Of a stretch of 64,000 nucleotides of DNA, positions 44,216-52,265 are shown piece by piece. The notes beneath the pieces were generated by a model. The model had not been told where the DNA came from. It was given only the letters and a program-made list of their open reading frames with translations, and did not search any database. The first letter of the stretch is position 1. Each line of letters starts with the position of its first letter. The position numbers and the translations under genes were made by a program. Source of the stretch: UBA3907 sp033810155. GTDB lineage: Bacteria; Bacillota; Sulfobacillia; Fermentithermobacillales; Fermentithermobacillaceae. The stretch lies in assembly GCA_033810155.1 (NCBI GenBank), contig JAPXKJ010000001.1:1-64000 (forward strand), written 5' to 3'.

Positions 44216-44261
44216 GATCTTACTTATCGAACACACTTTGTGTTCACTATCAGATAAGATC
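44216..44261 (-). other. Nested hairpin in the chemoreceptor leader
   Basis: GATCTTA (44216-44222) pairs with TAAGATC (44255-44261); inside, GAACAC (44229-44234) pairs with GTGTTC (44240-44245) around a 5-base loop. It ends about 40 bases before the chemoreceptor start on the minus strand. May be a cis-regulatory RNA or an operator. Confidence 0.4.
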
Positions 44262-44322
44262 GAATAACCTGGCCAAAAAGTTAGCCCGTTTTCGAGAGTT
44301 TTGTGTACTCGAAGGGAACCTA

Positions 44323-44359
44323 AACTAAGGGGAGGGGTAAGATACCCCTCCCCTTAGTT
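44323..44359. terminator. Perfect 17-bp hairpin downstream of amidohydrolase 2
   Basis: Arm 44323-44339 (AACTAAGGGGAGGGGTA) is exactly complementary to 44343-44359 with a 3-base loop. It ends the amidohydrolase 3-2 transcript on the minus strand, before the chemoreceptor gene; no T-tract follows on that strand. Confidence 0.7.
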
Positions 44360-44405
44360 GTGCATCATAGATTCGTGTTGTTAGATTACTCTACTGCGTT
44401 GGATT

Positions 44406-45569
44406 CTATCCGAATACCTTGTTTCCTTCTATGAAAACTGTTTCAACCTTTGAACGGATTCTAAATGGATGACCTGTCCATATTACAAAATCTGCATCCT
44501 TTCCGACCTCTAGACTTCCGACTCTATCTTGTACGCCCAGAGTTTCCGCAGGGGTAAGCGTAATCGCTCGGAGAGCTTCTTCTTCTGTCATTCCGTTAGC
44601 CCATGCTACGGCCGCCGCAGTCGATAGGTATTGAATAGGGTGGAACGGATGGTCACTGATTATGCTAACATGGCACCCGGCTTTTGACAGCACTCCGGGA
44701 GTCTTGGGTGTTATGTTCAGAGTCTCGATCTTGGCTCTTGCCCACATACTTGGTCCTACGTTAACCCTAGCCTTTTTCTTGCCCAGAAAATCAGCGATTT
44801 CTATGCCGTCAGTACAGTGTTCAATCGAATAATCAATGTCAAATTCCTCTGCAATTCTGATCGCCGTGACAATGTCATCGGCTCGGTGTGCATGTATTCT
44901 TAAAGGTATTTCCTTCTTCAACACCTTAATGAGGCTTAGCATATCTAGGTCTGTATCCGGCATTTTTGAAGGGTCTTCTCTGCCGACTTCGAGTTTCCGG
45001 GAATAGTCTTTCGCCTTAAAGAGCGCGTTTCTAAGTATTGAGGCAATACCCATTCGAGTTTTCGGCGCCTTACCGCGAGAGCCATAGGAACCTTTAGGGT
45101 TTTCTCCAAGGGCTGCTTTCATGCCTGCAGGGTTCTTAACAACCATGTCATCGCAGACGGTGCCCGCTGTCTTTACAACAACAGTCTCACCGCCTATGAC
45201 ATTGCCGGAACCAGGAGTAATCTGCACGCATGTAACCCCTCCAGAACGGGCATCCTCAAAAGCAAAGTGGGCGGGCCATATTGAGTCTATAGCGCGAACA
45301 CTCGGCGTTACTGGGTTAGAACTTTCATTTCCGTCGTATTCGGGTTGACCGTACCATTCGCCCCATATACCTATATGTGTGTGAGCATCAACAAAGCCTG
45401 GAAGAAGTGCCTTGCCTTTTGCATCAATTACACATGCGCCTTCTGGAATGGGCAGTTCTTTGCCCACTTGCTGGATCTTGCCACTTTTAACGATTAACAC
45501 TCCATTTTGTATAGGAGGGCTGGATATCGGATATATCGTTGCGTTGATGATGGCTAGCGTTTCATTCAT
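44406..45569 (-). CDS. Amidohydrolase (imidazolonepropionase-related), paralogue 2
   Basis: 387 residues, same architecture as the gene at 35894: HxH in DAHTHIG, then HAHRADD, EHCTDG and the Asp of SDHP, with MKAALGENPKGSYGSRGK as the family segment. Translationally coupled to paralogue 3 (4-base overlap). The two together look like a tandem duplication that diverged, possibly forming a hetero-oligomer or acting on related substrates. Confidence 0.88.
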   Translation of the reverse strand: MNETLAIINATIYPISSPPIQNGVLIVKSGKIQQVGKELPIPEGACVIDAKGKALLPGFVDAHTHIGIWGEWYGQPEYDGNESSNPVTPSVRAIDSIWPAHFAFEDARSGGVTCVQITPGSGNVIGGETVVVKTAGTVCDDMVVKNPAGMKAALGENPKGSYGSRGKAPKTRMGIASILRNALFKAKDYSRKLEVGREDPSKMPDTDLDMLSLIKVLKKEIPLRIHAHRADDIVTAIRIAEEFDIDYSIEHCTDGIEIADFLGKKKARVNVGPSMWARAKIETLNITPKTPGVLSKAGCHVSIISDHPFHPIQYLSTAAAVAWANGMTEEEALRAITLTPAETLGVQDRVGSLEVGKDADFVIWTGHPFRIRSKVETVFIEGNKVFG

Positions 45570-46780
45570 GAGTTCTCACCTCCGATTTTACTGTCATCGG
45601 TCGCTTCATAGACACACTTGCCTTCAATAAGGGTATAAAGGACTTTTGAGTCATATTCGAAAGGGTCTTTGGTCCAGATTACCAGATCGGCATCTTTACC
45701 TGGCTCTATCGATCCAAGCCTGTCCGACACGCCTGCGATTTCTGCTGGGTAGCGGGTGATCGAAAGAAGGGCATAATCTTCATCCATACCTTCGCGAATT
45801 GCCAATCCGGCTGATAGTCGCAAGTATTGAATAGGGAAGACAGGATGGTCTGTTATGAGCGCGAGTTTCACGCCCGCTTTCGACAAAGCTACTGGAGCGG
45901 CAAATCCTATGTCCTTTACCTCCAATTTGCTTTTGTCTGTCAGACTAGGCCCCATAGTCGCAGGGAATCCACTTGCTTTAACAGATTCCAACACTTTATC
46001 TCCCTCTGTGCAGTGCTCCAAGGAGATATCTATGTCAAATTCCTTGGCTATGCGGATCGCAGTGAGGATGTCATCTGCTCTATGGCAGTGCACTCTTAGG
46101 GGGATTTCCTTCCTTATAACACAAGCAAGTGCTTCTTTCGATAAATCATAATCTGGCTGCTTGTCAGGCTTATCAGCCGCCAGTTCTTTCTTGCGAAGAT
46201 AGTCTTTTGTCTGCACCAAGGCCCTTCTCATAACCGCCGCATTTCCCATTCTGGTTTTCGGCATCTTATTCTGTCCGCTGTACACTCGCTTAGGGTTTTC
46301 TCCAAGAGCGGCTTTCATTCCACTGGGAAACTTGACGATGAGATCGTCAGCTACGGAAGAACCCCATGTTTTCATAACGACTGTTTGTCCGCCAATGATG
46401 TTTGCACTGCCAGGATCCGTTTGAACACAAGTGACTCCTGCTGCGATAGCGTCCTTGAAAGCTACATCTCTAGGATTGATAGCATCAAGTGCCCGAACCT
46501 CGGCAGTAACAGGATCTGACGATTCATTTGTATCGTTTCCCGCTTCTGTGGCTCCATCTTCGTAAATTCCAATGTGGCAATGAGCGTCAAAGAGCCCGGG
46601 AGTAACAATACATCCTTCAGCGTTGATTACGTGGGAACCTTCCGGTATGTCTACGTGTTCTCCAACTGCCTTTATTGTCCCGTCTTCAATGACAATTGTG
46701 CCCTTTCTAATCCTAAAGGGCACATCAGGACGGCTACTTGCAGAATAAATCGTACCGTTGACTATAGCTGTATATCCCAA
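45566..46780 (-). CDS. Amidohydrolase (imidazolonepropionase-related), paralogue 3
   Basis: 404 residues. HxH in DAHCHIG, then HCHRADD, EHCTEG and Asp in TDHP; MKAALGENPKRVYSGQNK matches paralogue 1 closely. The TTG at 46780 (complement) follows AAGGAGGT with 7-base spacing and gives MGYTAIVNGTIYS; an upstream TTG at 46804 lies before that site. First gene of the two-gene operon. Confidence 0.88.
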   Translation of the reverse strand: MGYTAIVNGTIYSASSRPDVPFRIRKGTIVIEDGTIKAVGEHVDIPEGSHVINAEGCIVTPGLFDAHCHIGIYEDGATEAGNDTNESSDPVTAEVRALDAINPRDVAFKDAIAAGVTCVQTDPGSANIIGGQTVVMKTWGSSVADDLIVKFPSGMKAALGENPKRVYSGQNKMPKTRMGNAAVMRRALVQTKDYLRKKELAADKPDKQPDYDLSKEALACVIRKEIPLRVHCHRADDILTAIRIAKEFDIDISLEHCTEGDKVLESVKASGFPATMGPSLTDKSKLEVKDIGFAAPVALSKAGVKLALITDHPVFPIQYLRLSAGLAIREGMDEDYALLSITRYPAEIAGVSDRLGSIEPGKDADLVIWTKDPFEYDSKVLYTLIEGKCVYEATDDSKIGGENS

Positions 46781-46901
46781 ATCGTATACCTCCTTTTTGA
46801 GCAAAATGCTACCTGTTAGTAATTCGTCTCCTGGATTTGAAAAACCTTCATGTGGATCTCACCTGTTTGCAAGCAGCCTTGGATTTTGCTACATTGTGTG
46901 T

Positions 46902-46923
46902 AACCCATGTCATTTGGGTTTTT
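46902..46923 (+). terminator. Terminator-like hairpin just before the HAD gene
   Basis: AACCCA (46902-46907) pairs with TGGGTT (46915-46920), followed by TTT. It sits only ~10 bases upstream of the AAGGAG of the HAD gene, so it may attenuate that gene. It also covers an ATG at 46907, which argues against that codon as the start. Confidence 0.4.
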
Positions 46924-46951
46924 GCGGAAAAAGGAGTGCATAGTTCTCACC

Positions 46952-47746
46952 ATGGACAAAACCGTGGTACCTTGTAATACGAACATTTTGGCTTCACTTT
47001 CCGGGGTTAGCACGATATTCTTTGACCTCGGTGGTACTTTGTGGTCACCTTTCGGGACGAAGACCCGCGACGAGGTGCTGGAGTCTGCGATCGCGGGCCT
47101 AATCGAGGATTTGAAGGTTATCACAGGAAGAGATGTTTCACGTGAGGAAGTTGAGCTTGGGATAGTGAACTGGTTATCCGGTTTGGGTAGAAAAAACTGC
47201 AAAGAACATGAACCGTCATTAGAAGATGCGGCTCTCCAAGAGGTAGAACTATATGGTGTAATTCGACAGTTTCTGTCTTCCCGGCGCATTTGCCTTTCAG
47301 AAAAGAAGGTGTGTGACCTTACAGACAGATTCGCAGATTCTTTGTCCAAATACTACTTACTATACCCTGAGACCTTGACCGTGCTTTCGACTCTCAAGCG
47401 CCGCGGGTACAACATGGGGATTGTTTCGAACACTGCTATGCCTCCGAGCGTTATAGACAAGTATCTTGCTGCTTCGGGCATTATAAACCACATTGATTTT
47501 CGGGTGCTGAGTTCAGAAGTAGGGTGGAGAAAACCTCATAGAAGAATCTACAAAGAGGCTCTTCGCATTGCACATGCCGAACCCCAGGAAGTGGTTTTCA
47601 TTGGTGATAGGGTCTTAGAGGATGCTGTTGGCCCTTCTTTTATGGGTATGCGACCCATTCTTGTTCGAAGAAAATTCTCCTGCGACGAGGGTTCGAGCGA
47701 CGAATACCATGGTCTGTATGTTTGCAGCCTTGAGGAACTCATCTAG
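46952..47746 (+). CDS. HAD-superfamily hydrolase
   Basis: 264 residues. Motif I is FFDLGGTLW, with the nucleophile Asp but Gly in place of the second Asp; motif II Ser/Thr in GIVSNTAMP, motif III Lys in GWRKPHRRIY, motif IV FIGDRVLEDAVGP. The helical cap lies at about 30-130. Probably a phosphatase of unknown substrate. The start is uncertain: the ATG at 46952 is 16 bases after AAGGAG; an ATG at 46907 lies in a hairpin. Confidence 0.82.
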   Translation: MDKTVVPCNTNILASLSGVSTIFFDLGGTLWSPFGTKTRDEVLESAIAGLIEDLKVITGRDVSREEVELGIVNWLSGLGRKNCKEHEPSLEDAALQEVELYGVIRQFLSSRRICLSEKKVCDLTDRFADSLSKYYLLYPETLTVLSTLKRRGYNMGIVSNTAMPPSVIDKYLAASGIINHIDFRVLSSEVGWRKPHRRIYKEALRIAHAEPQEVVFIGDRVLEDAVGPSFMGMRPILVRRKFSCDEGSSDEYHGLYVCSLEELI

Positions 47747-47756
47747 TAATCTAATT

Positions 47757-47797
47757 AGCGGCAGAGGATTATTATCTCCGAGACCTGCCGCTTTCTT
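47757..47797 (+). terminator. Terminator after the HAD gene
   Basis: AGCGGCAG (47757-47764) pairs exactly with CTGCCGCT (47785-47792), followed by TTCTT. The right arm is inside the 3' end of the converging transporter gene. Confidence 0.55.
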
Positions 47798-48512
47798 CTT
47801 GTTGAGCCTCTGCGGTCATCTTTGGTTCAAAGTGTACCACGACATCTGCGCGGATCGCATCTTGCAGGGCATTTTCTACTTTGGTGGCAAGGTCATGTGA
47901 TTCTACCAGCGACAAGTCGTCATCCATTAATATATGAAGAGATACTGACTTTCGGTCGCCATAATCGTGGACCATGACATCGTGAAAACCTCTTACTTGC
48001 GGATAGGCTTGAATGACATCAGCTATCTTTGACTCAAATTCTTTTGAGGGGCCCTCTCCTATCAGTTTTGAACAAGAAGAAACAGCTAGTTCAATTCCGG
48101 TATAAACTATGAGCGCTGATACCGCAATACCCAAAACTGCATCGACCCAGTGATAGCCGTACATAGAAGCTACCATCGCTACCGCTACCAGTGATGAAGC
48201 TATGGCGTCGGTGCGATGATGCCAGGCATCTGCTATAAGCGCATCGGCATCGGCTTTTTCTCCTAGGTATAGCGCAAATCGCGTCATCCATTCCTTGAAT
48301 AAAGCTCCTGCGAGCATCACCGTAGCCACGGCAATACTTCCTTCTACCGGTACTTTGTCTAAGAAGCGTGAGTAAGAGGATATACCAAACCGTATACCTG
48401 CGTAGGTCAGCAATCCTGCTACAGCCAGAGTACTTAGAAACTCGACTCGCCCATGTCCAAATGGATGCTGTTCATCGGCAGGCATCTCAGATATTCTGAA
48501 TCCAACCAAAAC
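47772..48512 (-). CDS. Cation diffusion facilitator transporter, N-terminus lost in gap
   Basis: 247 codons remain, ending at the 100-N gap, so the first TM helix and part of the second are missing. Remaining landmarks: HPFGHGRVEFLSTL (metal-site helix), ADAWHHRTDAIASS (second metal-binding helix) and a cytoplasmic C-terminal domain with VRGFHDVMVHDYGDRKSVSLHI. CDF proteins export Zn, Fe or Mn. The HHRTD motif suits Fe/Zn-type members but specificity cannot be settled. A nearby metal-efflux operon (49847-52188) fits. Confidence 0.9.
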   Translation of the reverse strand, partial: VLVGFRISEMPADEQHPFGHGRVEFLSTLAVAGLLTYAGIRFGISSYSRFLDKVPVEGSIAVATVMLAGALFKEWMTRFALYLGEKADADALIADAWHHRTDAIASSLVAVAMVASMYGYHWVDAVLGIAVSALIVYTGIELAVSSCSKLIGEGPSKEFESKIADVIQAYPQVRGFHDVMVHDYGDRKSVSLHILMDDDLSLVESHDLATKVENALQDAIRADVVVHFEPKMTAEAQQEESGRSRR

Positions 48513-48612
48513 NNNNNNNNNNNNNNNNNNNNNNNNNNNNNNNNNNNNNNNNNNNNNNNNNNNNNNNNNNNNNNNNNNNNNNNNNNNNNNNNNNNNNNNN
48601 NNNNNNNNNNNN
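48513..48612. other. Assembly gap (100 N)
   Basis: Exactly 100 unknown bases, the usual placeholder for a scaffold join of unknown size. It hides the start of the CDF gene, the ribosome binding site of the deacetylase and any promoters. Confidence 0.99.
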
Positions 48613-49758
48613 TTGGAAAGTAGGAGGCGTAACCGTAAGAGGCTTGGCATTGCACTCGCAATCGCTCTCCCCATATGTCTAGTTGCGGTGTGGATAAGTC
48701 CGTCTGTTCTAGGGGAGTTTTCGTTTCTGAAACCGAACATTCCGTCTGTGAGCGTTCCACCACAGGATGCTGTGCCTTCAGTGGAGGAAGAGGTGCTTTC
48801 ACCCATAGAACAAGAACGTGCCGATAGGATATCCGAGCTTGCCAAGAGACCCAATGAACTTGGGAAAGTACCCATAATCATGTATCACGTCATCGGAGAG
48901 CCAGAATCCGAATGGGTAAGAACACCTCAGAATTTCAGAGCCGACCTGGAGAGGTTCTATAGGTTGGGTTATTCTCTTGTTCCATTACAGGCTTACCTTT
49001 CGGGGACCATAGATGTTCCTGAAGGAACTGCCCCATTGGTTCTGACTTTTGACGATAGCACAGTGGGACAATTTCGTCTGGTGGATGGGGACTACCCCGG
49101 GAGTCTGGGAAAGGAATATCTGCCCGAGGGCAAAAGGCCCGACCCGGATTGTGCTGTAGGGATTTTGCTTGAGTTCTCCCGAAAGTATCCGGATTTCGGG
49201 CATGCAGCTACCTTTTTTGCTGATTTTCCGGCTCCTTTCGATGTGCCACAAGAGGTGGAGCAGAAGCTTAATTTCCTTGTGGCCTGCGGTATGGAGATAG
49301 GGAACCACACTTATAACCACAAGAACTTAAGACAAGTTTCCTCGGATACGATCAAGATGGAGATTGGAAGACAGTCAAACTCGGTTTTTGAGATTACTGG
49401 TGTGAAACCTCTTTCCCTTGCGCTGCCCTACGGAGCTTACCCAGAAGATGAAGAAGCGAAGAAGTACCTATCAGAAGGTGAATTTGAGGGGGTCACATAT
49501 CGAAACGAGGGTATATTGTTAGTCGGCGCCGAAGCAGCACTTTCACCGTATCACAGGGCTTTCAATCCTAGGGCAATTCCCAGAATCAGAGGAGACGAGG
49601 AAGAGATATCGAAATGGCTGAAATACCTCGCTGATTCGAAAACCAATTACATATCTGACGGCAATCCAGATATAATTACTTTCCCCGAAGAGCAAAAAGA
49701 CAATCTTTCAGACAATTTGTCTGATTCCTACGATGTCAACATTATCTCCATAGAATAA
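48613..49758 (+). CDS. Membrane-anchored polysaccharide deacetylase
   Basis: 381 residues from a TTG directly after the gap; the N-terminus MESRRRNRKRLGIALAIALP looks like a complete signal anchor, but a longer start in the gap cannot be excluded. The NodB domain (about 85-350) has VPIIMYHVIG, motif 1 LTFDDST (metal-binding Asp) and motif 2 EIGNHTYNHKN (HxxxH). An acidic low-complexity tail ends it. Likely acts on peptidoglycan or another surface glycan outside the cell. Confidence 0.85.
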   Translation: MESRRRNRKRLGIALAIALPICLVAVWISPSVLGEFSFLKPNIPSVSVPPQDAVPSVEEEVLSPIEQERADRISELAKRPNELGKVPIIMYHVIGEPESEWVRTPQNFRADLERFYRLGYSLVPLQAYLSGTIDVPEGTAPLVLTFDDSTVGQFRLVDGDYPGSLGKEYLPEGKRPDPDCAVGILLEFSRKYPDFGHAATFFADFPAPFDVPQEVEQKLNFLVACGMEIGNHTYNHKNLRQVSSDTIKMEIGRQSNSVFEITGVKPLSLALPYGAYPEDEEAKKYLSEGEFEGVTYRNEGILLVGAEAALSPYHRAFNPRAIPRIRGDEEEISKWLKYLADSKTNYISDGNPDIITFPEEQKDNLSDNLSDSYDVNIISIE

Positions 49759-49806
49759 CAGACACGTACTTCTAGAGACACATCCAGCGCTGGTATCTTG
49801 CGATAG

Positions 49807-49834
49807 TTGAACATATGATCAATAATATGTTCAA
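49807..49834 (+). promoter_or_regulatory. ArsR/SmtB-type operator
   Basis: Perfect 10-base inverted repeat TTGAACATAT (49807-49816) and ATATGTTCAA (49825-49834) with 8-base spacer, directly ahead of the ribosome binding site of the ArsR gene. The layout agrees with the 12-2-12 operators of CadC/CzrA/SmtB repressors. Metal binding should release the repressor. Confidence 0.8.
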
Positions 49835-49846
49835 GAGGTGAGTGCA

Positions 49847-50197
49847 GTGTCAGATGATTTGGATACCTGTTTGCCACATGCATTAGACGAAGATAAGATT
49901 CGCAAAGCTCAAGAAATGATGCCCGAGATGGAGTACGTTGTGTCCATATTCAAAGTAATGGCTGATGAAACTAGGCTTTCCATTCTTTGGTTGTTATCCG
50001 TAGATGAGTGGTGTGTTCATGATCTGGCTGCGGCGGTGAAGACTTCTGTATCGAATACATCACACCATCTGAGGCTTCTTAGAGCTTCTAGACTGGTTAG
50101 GAGCCGCAAAGAAGGGCAAAGAGTGTTTTACAGTCTTGATGATGAGCATGTGACTAGGTTGCTAGATGAAGCTTTTAAGCATTCGAAACATAACTAG
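49847..50197 (+). CDS. ArsR/SmtB-family metal-responsive repressor
   Basis: 116 residues. Winged HTH (about 30-105) with VMADETRLSILWLLS and VSNTSHHLRLLRASRLVRSRKEGQ (by its ends). Candidate metal ligands are His and Cys in DEWCVHDLAAA (helix alpha3-like position), the N-terminal Cys/His (TCLPHA) and a C-terminal DEHVTRLLDEAFKHSKHN. This resembles CadC/CzrA sensors of Cd, Zn or Pb. GTG at 49847 follows AGAGGTGAG; the GTG at 49838 lies in that site. Overlaps or abuts the P-type ATPase gene. Confidence 0.88.
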   Translation: MSDDLDTCLPHALDEDKIRKAQEMMPEMEYVVSIFKVMADETRLSILWLLSVDEWCVHDLAAAVKTSVSNTSHHLRLLRASRLVRSRKEGQRVFYSLDDEHVTRLLDEAFKHSKHN

Positions 50198-50229
50198 TGA
50201 ACTCTTTTGACGAAGGAAGGGGACTCAAA

Positions 50230-52188
50230 TTGGATCACACAACAGAACACGAAGCTCATTCCCACGAATGTGGGCATGGTTGCTCACATTCTCACGATAT
50301 TAGCCTTACCGCCGAGATTAACGCGGGTCCAAACCTTGCTCATCTTTTACCGACGATCTTTGGCGCCATAGGAATTATTGCAGGTTTGGTTTTACAGAAT
50401 ATAGGGCATCAATCTTACCCGATTCCGCTTCTTTTGGCAGCTATCATTGCCGGGTATCCTGTAGCCAAAGAAGGGTTCAAGGCACTTTACTCTGGCAGAG
50501 GACTCGACATAAACTTGCTTACAACCATAGCCGGCTTAGGGGCTATATTGCTCGGCGAGTACGCGGAAGCAGCAGCGGTTCTTACTCTTTTTAGCGTTGG
50601 CGAGTATTTAGAGGAAAGTGCGGGAGAGAAAAGCAGACGATCAATAAGAGCAATGATGGAACTTGCGCCACTGACTGCCCACGTGAAGACCGAGGAAGGA
50701 TTGACCGACATCCCAGCTGAAAACGTTGACCTAGGAGATATCGTCATGATTTTACCTGGCGAGAAAATACCTGTAGATGGCAAGGTGATTATGGGACGTT
50801 CTTCAGTAGATGAGTCCATTATTAGCGGGGAATCTATGCCTGTCGAGAAGGAGCCGGGAAGCCCGGTACTTGCAGGAAGTATGAACGCTGACGGTTCTCT
50901 GGAAGTGGTTGTAACGAGTAGGGCAGAAGACACAACCCTTTCACAAATCATTGAGATGATCGAGGAATCTCAGTCAAAAAAAGCTCAAACTCAAAAGACA
51001 GTCGATCGATTTGCCAAGATATGGACTCCTCTTATGCTGGGTCTTTCCTTGGTCCTAGGGATTGGCGCCCCTCTTCTTCTGAAGCAGGAAATGAGGCTAT
51101 GGATATATAAGGGCCTTACGGTGTTGATAGTCTCATGTCCGTGTTCTCTTGTTATTTCTACGCCAGTTACGATAGTTGGCGCTATTACGAGAGCTGCAAG
51201 AGAGGGTGTCTTGATCAAAGGCGGGATCCATCTTGAGGAACTTGGAAGAGTAAAAGCTGTCGCTTTTGATAAAACAGGAACTATTACCCAGAACAAAGTG
51301 GTAGTGGACAAAGTGGTGGCTATCGGTGGCGCAGATTCTGACCGTCTACTTTGGTATGCCGCTTCTTGTGAGTCTGCATCGGAACATCCTTTGGCTAGGG
51401 CCGTTGTGGAAAAAGCAATTGAGCAGGAAATAGATTTTGGTTTTCCTCAGGAGTTTAGAGCGATCCCTGGACAAGGAGCAATTGCTGTAGTTTCAGAGCA
51501 GAAGGTTCATGTGGGAAATGAAAACCTGTTCTTATCCCAAAACGTAAAGATACCTGAAGAACTCAGTTCTCAGGCTGTTAGTTTTAGAAGTGTGGGGAAG
51601 ACAGTGGTTTTCGTAGGTGTTGATAAAGAGGTAATTGGCATGTTAGCGCTTTCAGATGCGCTTCGCCCTGAAGCAAGGCAAGCCATTTCTGATCTTAGTA
51701 AGCAGGGAATAGAGAGTGTGATGATAAGCGGCGACGACGTAAGAACAGCAGAGGCTGTTGCACGTGAAGTAGGAATACAATCGGTGTATGCAAACCTTTC
51801 GCCTCAGAGAAAACTCGAACTCATAAGAGAGATGAAGGCAAAATTCGGCAAAGTAGCCATGGTAGGGGATGGAATAAACGATGCGCCTTCGTTGGCGGAA
51901 GCGAGCGTAGGGATAGCTCTGGGCAACGGAACTGATATTGCGCTTGAAGCTGCCGATGTGGTTCTGATGCGACCAAATCTACTCGCAATTCCTAACGGGA
52001 TACAACTGGCTAAAGAATCAAATAGGTTAATCAGTCAAAACATCTCTTTTTCCGTAATCGTGAAGGTATTGGCTCTTGCAATGGTTTTCGCAGGGAAATT
52101 GCCACTTTGGTTGGCAGTGATGGTTGATTCCGGAGCCGCGGTCCTCGTCACATTCAACGGTTTGAGGATACTCGGGCGCAATTCGTAG
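50230..52188 (+). CDS. Heavy-metal-translocating P1B-type ATPase (Zn/Cd/Pb type)
   Basis: 652 residues. The N-terminus is a His/Cys-rich stretch (HTTEHEAHSHECGHGCSHSHD by its ends) in place of a folded HMA domain. Membrane helices follow, with SGESMPVEKEPG (actuator TGE-type as SGE), CPC in VSCPCSLVIST, phosphorylated Asp in DKTGTIT, SEHPLA and GDGINDAPSLAEA. Exports divalent metals. TTG at 50230 follows GAAGGAAGGGG; GTG at 50197 overlaps the arsR stop and would add 11 residues. Followed by a hairpin at 52222-52243. Confidence 0.93.
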   Translation: MDHTTEHEAHSHECGHGCSHSHDISLTAEINAGPNLAHLLPTIFGAIGIIAGLVLQNIGHQSYPIPLLLAAIIAGYPVAKEGFKALYSGRGLDINLLTTIAGLGAILLGEYAEAAAVLTLFSVGEYLEESAGEKSRRSIRAMMELAPLTAHVKTEEGLTDIPAENVDLGDIVMILPGEKIPVDGKVIMGRSSVDESIISGESMPVEKEPGSPVLAGSMNADGSLEVVVTSRAEDTTLSQIIEMIEESQSKKAQTQKTVDRFAKIWTPLMLGLSLVLGIGAPLLLKQEMRLWIYKGLTVLIVSCPCSLVISTPVTIVGAITRAAREGVLIKGGIHLEELGRVKAVAFDKTGTITQNKVVVDKVVAIGGADSDRLLWYAASCESASEHPLARAVVEKAIEQEIDFGFPQEFRAIPGQGAIAVVSEQKVHVGNENLFLSQNVKIPEELSSQAVSFRSVGKTVVFVGVDKEVIGMLALSDALRPEARQAISDLSKQGIESVMISGDDVRTAEAVAREVGIQSVYANLSPQRKLELIREMKAKFGKVAMVGDGINDAPSLAEASVGIALGNGTDIALEAADVVLMRPNLLAIPNGIQLAKESNRLISQNISFSVIVKVLALAMVFAGKLPLWLAVMVDSGAAVLVTFNGLRILGRNS

Positions 52189-52221
52189 CTCATATGGGCC
52201 TTTGGTACGAAGCATTGAAAA

Positions 52222-52243
52222 GGGCCAGGCAAATTGCCTGGCC
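52222..52243. terminator. Hairpin between convergent P-type ATPase and serine hydrolase genes
   Basis: GGCCAGGC (52223-52230) and GCCTGGCC (52236-52243) with loop AAATT; pairing is perfect. No T-tract on the plus strand. Confidence 0.6.
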
Positions 52244-52265
52244 TAATAGTAAACACGAAGTCACG

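Noticed and set aside
47772..48881. A continuous 369-codon minus-strand frame across the N run
   Set aside because: The part beyond 48612 is antisense to the deacetylase gene and the frame is kept open only by N; the real CDF fragment ends at 48512.
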